Notes: generated by a model from the letters alone, not told the origin. A stretch of DNA of 64,000 nucleotides from Circinella umbellata (GCA_025093555.1 JAIWNF010000010.1:558001-622000); one strand, 5' to 3'; shown: positions 1-12,063, counted from the stretch's first letter. Program-made: numbers and translations.

Positions 1-1416
1 GCCGTAGCCGTAGCAATATCAGAGCGCATCAAAATGACGCCAGCTAGCACACACAATCCTCTCCATTAATCCAAAGAACTTCAAGCAGCGATCGGTTTTG
101 TCTTCCCAGTGGATTTGACGTCTCCCAAAGCTTTTACAACTTTCAAATGTCAATAAAAAGCAGCCGAATACTTTTTATGGAAACCAATGTCCATCATATC
201 TTGTATGCTTTTCGTTTTTTTTTTTCATTAACCTATTGTATCTAAAGTAATAGTTTAACCTTTTTTTCTTCTTCATTTAATTATAGAACTTTGTCGTCTA
301 TCTTGTTGGTGAAACCTGGTCGGATTCATAATGATTTGTATACTATATTTGGCACTGCAGGCACCCATGAATTACAAGATCATTTAAAAAAAGATTTACA
401 GTTTGGAAAAAAGTTGTTACGGTAAGATTGAATAGTGTTAGTTAGCTCTCTGATTTTTAAACTGCTACTGATTTCTTTTTTGTATGTACTTTCTCTTTAG
501 AATGTAAATAATGAGAATATGACACGTTTGGCAGCCCAATCCGTTCTAAACCAGATTGCAGAAAACGCCAACGAACTTGAGTCAAGAATTATTCTATCAG
601 TAGCACAATTGTAAGCAAACCTCCATTGTACACACTTGTTGGAAAAAAAAAAGAACGTTATCACTTAACTTTTTTTTAACGTTCAGGCTATCAACGCTTC
701 CCAAAGACGAAAGACTGGATGAAATACACGAACAAGAGCTTTGTACCCGTTATTTAAATGCAGCTCTGTCACCTTTATTTGATGCTCCAGAAAAAGGATT
801 CTTTTTCAGATGGTAAGAATTTGCAACAGTTATTGCAGTTTTTGAATGCTCACAACCCTTGATAAATAAACATTAAATATATTGAACATAGGGCAAGTAC
901 AAACACAATGGATGCCCCCACTTCACTCAATGGTTGTCCTGACGTGATGATATCTGCCTTCCGAGGCGTAACATTTACAAAAAACGTCGGGTTTGGAGAG
1001 ATCAAGAGCATACAACAATGCTCAAATAACTTTGCAATTAGTAAAGATCTTATTCGTTTAGGACTATTTTCTAAGGAGGCCATTAATAATTACAACTTAA
1101 ATGGGTGCTTAGCAATACAAACAGTTGGTAAGTCATCAAATTAAAATGTACTAGGGTCAAAAATTTATATATTCAATAAAAATGCTTTTGTGCTTTATTT
1201 TGTATGTAGTCTTTACCACAACTTTCTATATCTCGGCATTTACGGCAGACGGCATATATACAATGATCGAGATTGGAAACATTACAGTTCCCTCAGTGAT
1301 CAGTAATCTTAAAAAAATACTTGATCGACCTTGATATCATCTTTGATATTCTTTCCATTTATGAACAACGCTGTAAACAAAACAATAGAAGAATCAAGTG
1401 TATTTTCTGCGCGTAA
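1..1416 (+). pseudogene. Copy A: PD-(D/E)XK-like multi-exon gene, 5' cut by window edge, frameshifted
   Basis: Exons that splice in frame with GT-AG ends lie at about 287-421, 501-610, 687-812, 892-1127 and 1210-1416. The joined product contains a helical stretch (LSTLPKDERLDEI), then ALSPLF, then CPDVMIS and, with 18 residues between the acidic residues, GFGEIKS. This PD...E-x-K arrangement is typical of the PD-(D/E)XK nuclease superfamily. The last exon has one extra A in the run at about 1313-1319 compared with copy B (3916-4121). That shifts the frame and ends the protein early, so this copy is probably dead. I recognise the family as a repeated Mucorales hypothetical protein. The nuclease assignment is inference from the motif pattern. 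Confidence 0.6.
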
Positions 1417-2620
1417 AAGATTTTCATCGAATGTTTTAGATTGTCATCAACTATCGCCAACCTGAGACCAAGTCCTCATTATCTAATTTCCCAATTTACG
1501 GCATAATCAATGCACAATCAAGGCAGCGGAGTCAATATAAACACCACAACTTGGATGCCGTCTTATTAGAGGGACGGCTTACTGCTCCAACAGCTTTCAG
1601 TCCCTCTTCTTCATAGCGTCATAATTGTCATGAGCAAAAGACCATTTATTCAAAATCAATACTTTCAAGACACTCCTCTCGCACAATGGAGCTTTGACAG
1701 TTATCTCGGTTATACCAACGAGCGACAAAGTCGAAAATCCAAAAATACCGCGTTATTGAACAGTTTTCGTAACCAACTGATTAATATGAAGCGAAAGAAA
1801 ATTTTTGCGAATAATGTAAAATACAAATAGAAAATATCTTATCAAAGGTAAATTATTTTACATGTATAAAAGAAAGATAAATCATTAAACAGATTGTGCT
1901 AATGGTATTTATAAAAGTTGGATAGTGATATAAATGAGAATCAAGAAGCGCAAGCATCATCTTCAACACCAACAGTGACTAACATTTCAGGGCAAGGATC
2001 TTCTTTGATCCATAATGGTGACAATTATAATGGAATAGTAAGTATAAAGTGGAATCAAGAGGTGGGAAGCATAAATTAGAACAAAAAATTGAACTTTTAT
2101 TAATAATATCTACAAGACTTATATAAGTAGCAGAAGCAGAAGCAGAAGACGCAGACGTAGCAGTAGCAGAAGAAGTAGCAGAAGCAAAGCGCATTAAAAT
2201 GACGCCAGTCAGCGCATACAACCCTCCTCTTCAATCCAAAGACCTTCAAGCAGCGATAGGTTTTGTCTTCCCAGCGGATTTGACGTCTCCCAATGCTTTT
2301 ACAATTTTCAAATGTCAATAACAAGCAACCAACTACTTTTATTGAAACCAATGTCCATCATATATTGTATGCTTTTCGTTTTTTTTATTAACCTATTGTA
2401 TATGAACTATTAGTTTAACTTTTTTTTCTTCTTCATTTAATTATAGAGCTTTGTCGTCTATCTTGTTGGTAAAACCTGGTCAGATTCATGATGATCTGTA
2501 TACTACATTTGGCACTGCAAGCATCCATGAGTTACAAGATCATCGAAAAAAAGATTTCCAACTTGGACCAACCTCAGACCAACTAGGGTCCAGTTTGGAA
2601 AATACGGGAAATTAGGAGAA

Positions 2621-3325
2621 ATGGAGTTGACGGTGAATTTTTTGGACCCAATTCTTTCGCCTATATTTCATTGCCCTGACAACAACAAGCATCTCATGTG
2701 GTTAAATCGTAAAGATGAAAATACAGCGATATTCCGACCAGATGCGACCACTGTTGCGATCCAGCAAAAAGCAGATACTGTTACTTTGGGATACGTAGAA
2801 GTGAAGCCGCCAGATTTCGAATCCAATCCCGAGTTGGCATTCATGGACTTGGTTTGTTTAGGCACATTTTCTCGCTGTTTGATGTTAAGGAAAAACAATC
2901 GTAAGGTGATTGTGGTGCAATGCATTGGTTATCACATGGTGTTCTACTTGGTCTCAGCATTCACAGAAGAAATCACACAATTGGCTGAGATTTTGTCCAT
3001 CGATGTACCTAAAGAAATTGGCCAAATTGGGTGCCTTCTACAAAAGGTAGACGACTTCAAGCGATTATTCCTTTTGTATGAGCATCAAATAGAGACTCGG
3101 TACAAAATCTCAAGATCACTTGAGGAAGAAGACGCTGCTCCACCAATTGATGCAATCAATCCCAAACGTTGTAACCCTTACATAAACAACTTTTCTTATT
3201 TTCTATTTTTATACACGGATATTCAGAATAATTATTCATATAAGAATATTCTCAATTCTATTACCTTTTACACGAATCAATCTATTGTACAACAACTTAA
3301 TATAAATATCCCCCCAATTAATTAA
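2621..3325 (+). CDS. Intronless paralog of the PD-(D/E)XK-like family
   Basis: A 234-residue uninterrupted frame. It aligns along its length with the spliced core of copy A: DPILSPIF with ALSPLF, then RPDATTVAI with CPDVMIS, then GYVEVKP with GFGEIKS, then the pair MDLVCLGTFSR and KDLIRLGLFSK, and a C-terminal helix ending YEHQIE versus YEQRCK. Candidate active-site residues are Asp41, Glu60 and Lys62, spaced as in copy A (D-x18-E-x-K). The frame stays open upstream to about 2530, so the true start may be earlier or the gene may be a fragment joined here. After about residue 185 the sequence becomes Asn/Tyr/Ile-rich and is probably not conserved. It could be a retrocopy or a piece of a related gene. 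Confidence 0.6.
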   Translation: MELTVNFLDPILSPIFHCPDNNKHLMWLNRKDENTAIFRPDATTVAIQQKADTVTLGYVEVKPPDFESNPELAFMDLVCLGTFSRCLMLRKNNRKVIVVQCIGYHMVFYLVSAFTEEITQLAEILSIDVPKEIGQIGCLLQKVDDFKRLFLLYEHQIETRYKISRSLEEEDAAPPIDAINPKRCNPYINNFSYFLFLYTDIQNNYSYKNILNSITFYTNQSIVQQLNINIPPIN

Positions 3326-3340
3326 TTAAACAATCACATG

Positions 3341-3893
3341 TAATAACTGCGCGACATTAAACAGTTGCTGCGGATTTAACTGCGTAACATTAGAAAGTTA
3401 CTGCGGAACAATTGTAAAAGATATATAAACCCCAACTTTTTTAAACCAAATAAAAATCATCAATCTGTTATTCAATCAATTTGAACTTATCAACTTTATT
3501 TTAAATTTATTTTCTATTGATCACTCAACACCGTATATTGGGTTGTTTTAATTATTTTATTTATCCAAGAGATTAGCTTAAGATCATTCTCTTACTTATT
3601 TTATATATTTATTTGTTGACTACATATTAAACGTAGTATTTGAATTTAATAACAACTGAATTCACATTATAAAGACTCAATACATACAGACATAATATCT
3701 CTGTACTAGATTTGATTATATTAAAATCATTATCGCATAACATATATTATCTCAAAAGAACTTGAGAAATCTTAATAAACAATTACGTTGTAATATACGA
3801 TAATATTACTGGTGCTCACTATAAAAATACATAAGCATCTGTTGTAGCTGAATAAATATATCTACTTATAAATTCAATATAAAAACATCCACA
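3341..3893 (+). repeat. AT-rich LTR-like block inside copy B
   Basis: The block begins TGTAATAACTGCGCG and ends ACATCCACA, so it has TG...CA ends. It contains a TATATAAACCCC box near 3423 and no coding frame. This resembles a solo LTR or the 3' flank of the inserted paralog. No target-site duplication is visible, so the LTR reading is weak. Confidence 0.25.
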
Positions 3894-4323
3894 CCGTGCT
3901 TTATTTTGTATGTAGTCTTTACCACAACTTTCTATATCTCGGCACTTACGGCAGACGGCATATATACAATGATCGAGATTGGAAACATTACAGTTCCCTC
4001 AGTGATCAGTAATCTTAAAAAGTACTTGATCGACCTTGATATCATCTTTGATATTCTTTCCATTTATGAACAACGCTGTAAACAAAACAATAGAAGAATC
4101 AAGTGTATTTTCTGCGCGTAAAAGATTTTCATCGAATGTTTTAGATTGTCATCAACTATCGCCAACCCGAGACCAAGTCCTCATTATCTAATTTCCCAAT
4201 TTACAACATAATCAATGCACAATCAAGGCAGCGGAGTCAATATAAACACCACAACTTGGATGCTGTCTTATTAAAGGGACAATTTACTGCTCCAACAGCT
4301 TTCTTCATAGCGTCATAATTGTC

Positions 4324-4610
4324 ATGAGCAAAAGACCATTTATTCAAAATCAATACTTTCAAGACACTCCTCTCGCACAATGGAGCTTTGACAGTTATCT
4401 CGATTATACCAACAAACGACAAAGTCGAAAATCCAAAAATATTGCGTTATTGAACAATTTTCACAACCAACTGATTAATATGAAGCAAAAGAAAAATCTT
4501 GCGAATAATGTAAAAGTACACATAGAAAACATCTTATCAAAGGTAGATTATTTTACATGTATAAACAGATTGTATAAATGGTATTTATAAAAGTTGGATC
4601 GTGCTTGATG
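4324..4610 (+). pseudogene. Copy C: first exon only of the PD-(D/E)XK-like family gene
   Basis: The exon repeats the start of copy B (MSKRPFIQNQYFQD...) with a few substitutions and an intact frame to about 4530 before a likely donor. Similarity to copy B ends a few bases into the second exon, near 4610, where unrelated AT-rich DNA follows. It is a 5' fragment left by the duplication breakpoint. Confidence 0.6.
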
Positions 4611-5950
4611 CATGGTATTACATAGTATGATGGTGTGAAGAAATATCATAACATATTTATGACTTCCTGCAGTACAAGTGCATCAATTTCCACCATTTGA
4701 TTAAATGAAAATTGTAAATAAACTATTGTTATCCAACCTGAGCACATGCGTAAATAAAGCCAGCCCAAACATTAAAAAAATTCACGTACTCTTTTTACTA
4801 AGAAAGGAATAATAGCTAACCTTTTTTACCAAAATAATGAAGTTATTGACAGATCTCAAAAAATACATATTATATCACATCATATAATTCTAAAATGGAA
4901 GAGGGGTTGATGGTGGGCGTAAATTGTGTCATAAGTGCTACCTTATATCCTGACATGAAACTTAATTGGTTGATTTTAGCATAAGTTTAGAAATAATCAA
5001 TACATTTATGGTGTTCGTTGCTTTCTGTTGTGTATTTTCATTGTCTTTTTCAGTTTTAACAAACAAAACCGAGATACCATTATACTTTCAAACAGTCAAG
5101 GAGTTAAAGTGTTTAGCACTCAAAGAAAAAAGTAGGGGTGGAAAAAAAAGTATTACAACGCGAGAGTGTTTCAAAACAATTTTTTTATGTGTCATCCTTA
5201 ATAAGTTTCCTTTTTTCTTAATATACTCATTTACTCCTTTAATTGTTATTTTATAATCTACAATATTGATAATCATAATGATAATAATGATAAGATAAAA
5301 AAAATCTACTTCTTACTCTCCTTTATAGTGCACTAATAAACCGGTAATCCACTTATTATGCATTATGCCGTTGAGAATGGGAGAAGAAATTCGTATCTGG
5401 AGAGATAAGAAAAACTTTTTTTTTATGTGGAACGCCAAATCCATGTAACTCCGACGGGGTTAGTTTTTTTTTTTTTTTTTTTTTTTTGATTGTACGAAAC
5501 CTACCTATCAAACAAACAAATGCAACATGGTCTCCATCCTTTTTTAAGGTTCCAAATAAGTATTTATTACTTAATCATAATATAAAATATATTTCTATTG
5601 TACTAAAAAAATAATGATTCAAAGAATTATACTATATACAGGAAAAAAAATTAATTATTTAATAATGTGGATTTCGACAACAGCCATTTAACGAAATAAA
5701 AAATAATGCCGACGATAAGTAATGTTCCTGATATGTGAAAGGCTGTTGTTTTAAGATGCGTGTACAACCTTCCTTAAAGGTAGCAAGACTTTTTACTTAA
5801 TATAAACTCAATCATTTTTTTTTTTGCGAGCTCTCAGACCATCGATCTGTATAAAAGAAAAGGTTGACAAAAAAAAAAGAGAGCTTTTTTCTTTCTTTCC
5901 TTTTTTCCTTATACCCTCCCCTCTCTCTTTTCACTTTCAACTTATACAAT
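4611..5950. other. Intergenic, no gene seen
   Basis: AT-rich DNA between the repeat array and the transporter gene. It contains a T run at about 5465-5487. The frames here are short and have no recognisable motif. The last 150 bases are pyrimidine-rich and are probably the transporter's 5' leader. Confidence 0.6.
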
Positions 5951-8586
5951 ATGGACATTCCTAATCGGTCAAGTCCTTCCAATAATGATTCCATTCCTCG
6001 AATTCGGAATCTACATCCTTCACACATCTCGCCCGATCCAAATGACAGCGGTCACTATGGTGCTACACTGGACACTACTCGTGGGATAGAAGAACAGTTG
6101 TCCGGAAATTCTTTATCAGAACGAATTGGATCATTTGTTGGATCTTATTCACGTACTTCAATGATGTTTATGGCCGAGAATGTAGCTGTACCATCTTCAT
6201 CCCCACCTATTCATCATCATAATCCTTATCGTCTGGTATGTAAACATTTGCAATTGGTTTCCTTGAATCTGTTTAGTGAAAGAAAAGACTTTTTTTTAAC
6301 CATGTAATTATAATAATAGCACGACGATGAAGAAGACAAATTATCCACATCATCCAATATCAGTTCAATGTCAAGGTAAAACTCAATAGGAGATCTATAT
6401 GATGTCCAAATCACTATTCATCTTTTTTTAACGCTCTACCTCCCGTATTATTTTACTTTCTTTTCGCACCCCTTTTCCCCCCAACTAATACGAAAACCTC
6501 GTGCTGATTCATATTTGCGGTTTCCTTTTTTTTCATTATCAGACGTCCTTCTGGCGAATATCACTATCAACGTCGACCATCATCATTCTTTTCTCAAACC
6601 GATCAATCTCAACAAAACAATCACAATGAACGTACATCCTTATTGATGAGCGGTTTAGATCGTGTCATGTCAACCCAAACCATTGCTACTGTAGCAGATG
6701 ATTATCGCCTTGCAGCAGTAACTTCCATATCAGGAAGTAGTCAATATGCTACAGCCCATGATAATACGGCTACTATTTACGAAGATACAATCCATAAATC
6801 ATCCTTTTCACAATCTATATTTAATTCTATTAATATTCTACTCGGTGTAGGAATTCTTGCATTACCACTTGGTTTTAAGGTAAAATAACATATATTCGTA
6901 TGATGGATGGGAAAATGAAGATGTTTATCACTATCATTTGGTTTAAACTAATTTTTATTTATTTATATATTTATAATCAGTTTGCTGGATGGGCAGCGGG
7001 CATTTCTATATTTGCATTTTGTTGTTTGATTACAAACTATACAGCCAAATTATTGGGTCGATTATTAGAAGCTGATCCGGAGTCCCGTACATTTGGTGAT
7101 TTGGCCGGTGCTGCTTACGGAATGCGTGGCCGAATATTTGTTACTGCATTATTTATTACTGAATTGATCAGCAATAGGTAAAAAAAAACATATGATTATA
7201 TTATAATTGTATCATGATAGTGATCCAGAAAGCTCACAGTACAACTTTTAATCCTAACGACGAATCATTACTTTATAATAGTGTTGCTATGGTGATTCTT
7301 CTTGGTGATGGATTAAATTCATTATTCCCTGGATTTGATACCCTTCAACTTCGCATTATGTCATTTTTCATTCTTACTCCCATGTTATTTTTCCCAGTTC
7401 GTTATCTTTCTTATTCAAGTCTTTTGGGCGTGATCAGTGCTATCAGTATTATTATGGTCATGCTTTATGATGGATTTACTAAAGTTCATACTCCGGGTAG
7501 TTTAATTGAACCCGCTGTAAGTAAATAATAGCTGAATGATAGAAAAGAAAGATAACATGTAGCTTTCCCCCTAAAAGGGTAATATATCTATGTAATCTAA
7601 CGCAGGCTAATTATTTGATTATTCATAATTCCCTAGGATACAACAATTTTCCCAGACGATTATGCAAAATTTCCTCTATCCTTTGGGTTAATTATGGCGG
7701 GGTTCGCAAGTCACGCTGTCTTCCCAACGGTTTATCGTGACATGGATAATCCAAAACAATATGATACAATGGTTAATTATACTTATTCAGTCACAACTGT
7801 TATTTATTTCGGTGTTGCTGCGTGTGGTTATTTGATGTTTGGCTCACAGACAATGCAGGAGGTAAAAAGATAATAAATAAATATAAAAACGAGAGAAAAA
7901 CCTGGATTGAATAGTTAGTGTGTAAACATATGCGCTAGGGGAAATAAAGTAAAAAAAAAAACCAGAAAGGAGTAAGAGAACTTTTCCTCTGTAGGAAAAT
8001 AACAAGTCGCTAACTATATGTAAATCTCAATGTTGTAGATCACTCAAAACCTTGTTCTTGTACCTGAATATAATCAAACGTTAAATAGACTCGCTGTTTG
8101 GCTTATGGCTTTACAACCTTTTGCAAAATATGGTAAATGTCTTATGTATTATAGCTCGATAATTCGATAATTATAGATCATCAAAAGAACAAAAACCAAC
8201 AACGCAAACTAACAAATGAATACGATATAGGCCTTAATTTAAACCCTGTCAATCTTGCATTTGAAATTGCCGTATTTCGACAAAGTTCAACTATCAATAC
8301 ATGGTTATCCAAGAGCACATGGCGTGAACCCATGTTAACGATAATCAGTCGTACAACAATCAGTATATTCATTGTGACAGTTTCGTTTTTGATCCCGGAA
8401 TTTGAAAAAGTCATGGCATTGATCGGTGCCTTTTTCAGTTACATGATCAGTGCTATTTTGCCACTTTTATGTTACTTGAAATTATTTGGTGATACCATGA
8501 CCACTACAAATAGACTATGGCATTATACCTTGATATTTATTTCCTCTTGTTTAGCTTTCTTTGGTACATTATGGAGTTTCCTATAA
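5951..8586 (+). CDS. Vacuolar amino acid transporter, AVT/AAAP family
   Basis: Eight exons splice in frame (5951-6235, 6320-6375, 6543-6879, 6981-7177, 7282-7516, 7637-7861, 8039-8132, 8231-8586) into 594 residues. The first 190 residues or so are polar and probably cytosolic. The transporter domain opens with INILLGVGILALPLGFK, the signature of the first membrane helix of Aa_trans proteins. About ten further hydrophobic segments follow, including SVAMVILLGDGLNSLFP and FGLIMAGFASHAVFPTVY. The family moves neutral amino acids across the vacuolar membrane with protons; the AVT1/AVT3-like subgroup cannot be fixed from the sequence alone. The start is the first ATG after a pyrimidine-rich leader. 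It converges with the GSKIP gene downstream. Confidence 0.85.
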
Positions 8587-8867
8587 AAAAAAAATACAAA
8601 ATACAAAATAACAATATTAATAATTTATAAGCTATTAAAAAAATAACATAAAACTATTACTTTATTTGATGGACCAGCAATGTATGTAATAATTAAATGA
8701 AGAAAAAAATAAAATGCTGAATGCTTTGTTTTCAATAATGGTGATAAGATAAATTTCTATTTACAAGAAAAAAAAATACAATAAAAAATAGTAGTAAAAG
8801 AACAAATAAAATGATAATGATGAAAAATGGGTGTATATGCTAGTCTGGAGTTTTTTTTTTAACTTTT

Positions 8868-9657
8868 CTATGGTTGATGAATCCATTCATTGATATCATC
8901 CATTGGCGTTTCTGTCGTCATGCTGTCGCCATTCTTGTTATTTTTTTGGTTGCTAATCATGGTCGTATCAATGGTATTTTTATTGTCATTGCTGGTTTTG
9001 TCCACTTTGCGTAAAAGTTGGTCGATCAAAAAGTCATCATCATGTTGTTTCTTTTGTTGCTGTCGCTGATCTTCATCAGTAATTGTTGATCCTCCACTTC
9101 CCTCTATCACACTTGCTCCACATACACTGTTTGTAGTAGAAGAAGTATTTGCAGTAGATGCTGGTGTAGATGGTGTGGATGAAGTTGTTGTCGTTGAAGT
9201 AGAAGGTTTTGTACTATTTGTTGTACATTTCGAAATAAAGAGTTGTTGAAACCGTTGACAAAATACAGGAGAAATAGATAATAAAAGAGTTTCCAAATTA
9301 TCAAATGGTGCATTCATATGACTATGCACTGTTCGTGATGTAGATACAGATAATCCTGCGCTTGATAATGCTGAACAAGATGTTACCTAAATTATATATA
9401 AGAGTCAGTTTATTCAAAGCTTTATATGATAGAATAAACGGTAATATATTGCTGTGGAGTTAAAGTCATACCATAAATCCTTGACTAGGTGACACATCAA
9501 TGACAACCAAGACACCTTCGAGTAACGTCAAATCAAATCGTCCCATATTTCGTATCTTATCTCTAATAAAGACAGTGGCTGATCCTGGTACTATACCATA
9601 ATCAAATGTACCATTGGCAATCGCATCAAGTTCGTCATTGAGCGATCGTATTGGCAT
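8868..9657 (-). CDS. GSKIP-domain protein (GSK3-interacting-protein-like)
   Basis: Two exons (9657-9472 and 9386-8868) give 234 residues. Residues 5-115 follow the GSKIP/DUF727 pattern: an N-terminal helix (LNDELDAIANG), a strand after GRFDLTLLEGVLVVIDV, and the terminal segment FDNLETLLLSISPVFCQRF, which matches the Y-x-LLDTLSPAYRExF helix of GSKIP. In animals this domain binds GSK3 kinase. The rest is a Thr/Ser-rich linker and a Gln/Asn/Asp-rich tail ending MDDINEWIHQP, with no known domain. The assignment rests on pattern memory, so the family is likely but not certain. Confidence 0.55.
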
Positions 9658-10161
9658 TGTGATTTATGTAATCAGAAACAAAATGCGAAGAGTATATGTT
9701 TTATGTTAAACAAAGGTGTGGGAAAAACTTTATAAGCAGAAATAATTATATAATTGAAAGGAGTAATAAGATGTGGTCTCTCTTCTCTTTATATATATAT
9801 ATCTATTTTCGAAAGATGTGGGGTAGAATATAAAAGAAGGAATAAAAAAGGCGGAGAAAGAGAAGTGCCTTATTTAAAGGTTTTGGGGGATAAGGAAAAG
9901 AACCCATTAGTTACGGGATAAGAAGGGAAAAAGTAGTATATAATTTAAAAAAATAATATCATTACTTCCGAGTCGGCATGTGGAATTTACATAATATTGT
10001 TAGAATTTAAGCGATTTATGAAATAGAACGCGGAATAAAGATCTTCACGTTTTTTTTCTTCTTCAAAATAGTAATTGTTTTCACTCATTTTTTATTATAT
10101 GAATTTGTTATATATACAATGTGTAGAAAAAAAAGAGAGAAGATAATTTAAGAAAAAAAAA
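9658..10161. other. Intergenic: GSKIP gene promoter and CIA1 3' flank
   Basis: AT- and purine-rich spacer of about 500 bases between two minus-strand genes. It includes a short TA repeat near 9790. No gene or RNA was recognised. Confidence 0.5.
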
Positions 10162-11892
10162 TTATTCATCTTCCACTAATCGCCATATCCTAGCAACACC
10201 GTCATCACCGGCGGTTGCTAGCCAGTCACCATGTTGTTGTGTTGGAAACCACGTAACATTATTGATATCATGAACACCGTGGGCATCCTTGATTGTAGCA
10301 ACAGCCTCCCACGATGGTTCATCTCCACCCGCAGTCTATGTAGTTTTTAACAGTATTTTATTTTAGTATATGTTATACAGACATTCAAACTTGACTTATA
10401 TGGACAAAATAAAGCGGCATCTGTTTCACCGATTATCGATTTCCCATATTTTTACAAGTCAACTCTGTATTACATTAACACACACACACACACGCACATT
10501 GCCGCATATATAAAGAATCATAAGGTCTTTCATTTTCTTTTTATTTCCTTACCTGGGTAAATACACGAATGGTATTATCACCACTTGCACTTGCAATGTG
10601 ATTGTTTACTTTAGACCATGACACGGAATAAATACATCGTCCGTGATACCCCGACAAGGTACATACAGTCCGATATGTTGGGTCATTACTTGGAGTTGGT
10701 ATGCCTTGCGCATTATTTGGCTTATACATTTTCCAAATTCTTAGTGTTTGATCATCCGAAGCAGACACTATAGTAAATTAGCTTTGTAGGTTAATTTCAT
10801 AGTAGTAATAATAATAGTGCATACATTTTTACTTTACCAATATGATCACCAGAAGCATCAAAATCTAAAGCCCATACAGTAGATGTATGACCTTGGAGGG
10901 TATCAGAACAGTACCAATCATCATCATCTTCCCGCCAAATTTTAATTGTATCATCATAACTGGCGGATGCTAAGATTTCTTGATGTGGGTGCCAAGCTAC
11001 CATTTTGACATCTTGACTGTGTTCTTGTAACACACTTAAACATTCGAAATCATTATCCGTTTCCACTAATAATAAATATTGCATTATTTTTTGTGTGAGC
11101 TTTTTTTTTCTTTTTTAATCCTAATTTTTCCATATATGAAAGTTCTCTCTTCTTTTTTCTCGTCATTTTGTCTTCTCCTGTCTCTTTCTATCTTTTTCAC
11201 GCAATGATCCACATCAAACTGATCGATTTTATTCAAAAGTTCCTAGTTTTTCCCTTCAACCTTTTCTTTATAATATGTATATCCTCAAATCCATCCATGT
11301 CTCTTTTTTTTTCTTACCTTCCCAAATCCAAACACTTTTATCTCGACTACATGTTGCTAACAATTGACCGGAAGATGACCATGCAACGGATTTAATTTCA
11401 TTTTCATGACCTTCCAAAGTAGCAACACATTCCCAGTCATTATCCCGTTGATCATGTTCCCAGATACCGGTTGTAGCATCGAAACTAGCAGTAGCCATTT
11501 CATGACCAGAAGGTGACCATGCTACACTGCGAATTGTTCGTTTATGTCCACCTTCAAGCGTATTAATACATTGCCAGTTGGACATGTCGGAATGAGATGC
11601 AGGTGCCCATAATCTTACAGTTTTATCCCCTGAACAGGTGGCAAGAATAGTTTTAGTTGGATGCCAGATCGCTTGCCAAACGCGATCTTGGTGACCTGTT
11701 TATTATTAATATTATTAATCGATTTCATGTTTCAAAAAAAGAATATTAATTAGTTTCTTTCTCGTCTTTCTTCATTGTTTCCTAATAATAACATTTTCTT
11801 TTTCTCGGTCCTAATACTAGTTTTGCGCGAAAAAAAATAACATGAAAGGATAACTAACCTTCTAATGACGCTACAAGTTCTAAACGTGGCAT
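10162..11892 (-). CDS. CIA1: Cytosolic Fe-S cluster assembly WD40 protein Cia1
   Basis: Five exons (11892-11859, 11695-11318, 11065-10838, 10767-10553, 10335-10162) join in frame into 342 residues, the usual length for Cia1. Seven WD40 blades can be read, each ending in WD-like dipeptides (VRLWAP, TGIWEH, VWIWE, IKIWRE, LRIWKM, IRVFTQ, ARIWRL). The blades contain Cia1-typical phrases such as [27 protein letters not shown] and [11 protein letters not shown]. Cia1 is the beta-propeller scaffold of the cytosolic targeting complex that delivers Fe-S clusters to apoproteins. The gene is divergent from the SCOC-like gene, with 171 bases between start codons, which suggests a shared promoter. Confidence 0.92.
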
Positions 11893-12063
11893 AGGTTTAA
11901 TAACTTGTTAGTAGAGAAAAAAGCAATCGATAAAAAAAAACCTATTGTGGTAGGATAAGCGGAAAATGAAATCAAGCCACTGGGTGCGAAAAGAAAGGAT
12001 AATCTTGATTAAAAATCAAGCAGCTGGTGTACTCCTTCATATATTACTATCTCACAAGCAAAC

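Larger units (their letters stand above)
1630..4121 (+). pseudogene. Copy B: same family gene with its centre replaced
   Basis: The first exon starts at ATG 1630 (MSKRPFIQNQ...). An exon beginning LDSDINENQ follows at about 1918-2038 with a GTAAGT donor. An acidic, Ala-rich exon (AEAEAEDADV...) lies at about 2120-2323, and an exon reading ALSSILLVKPG at about 2446-2580. The last exon, with the same C-terminus as copy A but in an intact frame, is at 3916-4121. The exons carrying the PD...E-x-K core of copy A are absent; in their place lies 2553-3893 with an intronless paralog. Exon 1 also lacks one base relative to copy C near 1814. The copy therefore cannot make the ancestral protein. Confidence 0.6.
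1..4610 (+). repeat. Tandem array of a PD-(D/E)XK-like family gene (copies A, B, C)
   Basis: Three head-to-tail copies of one gene family are visible. Positions 1-420 match about 2120-2560, 1200-1420 match 3905-4122, and 1421-1850 match 4122-4595, all in the same orientation. The spacers between copies (1417-1629 and 4122-4323) are also near-identical, so whole gene units were duplicated. The 5' offset between copies A and B is about 2.17 kb and the 3' offset is 2.69 kb, because the middle of copy B was replaced. Copy C stops matching after about 4610, just past its first exon. Confidence 0.85.

Noticed and set aside
4966..5256. 96-codon frame on the plus strand
   Set aside because: Hydrophobic, Phe/Leu-rich in AT-rich DNA, no domain, and an overlapping frame of similar length on the other strand. 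Probably chance.
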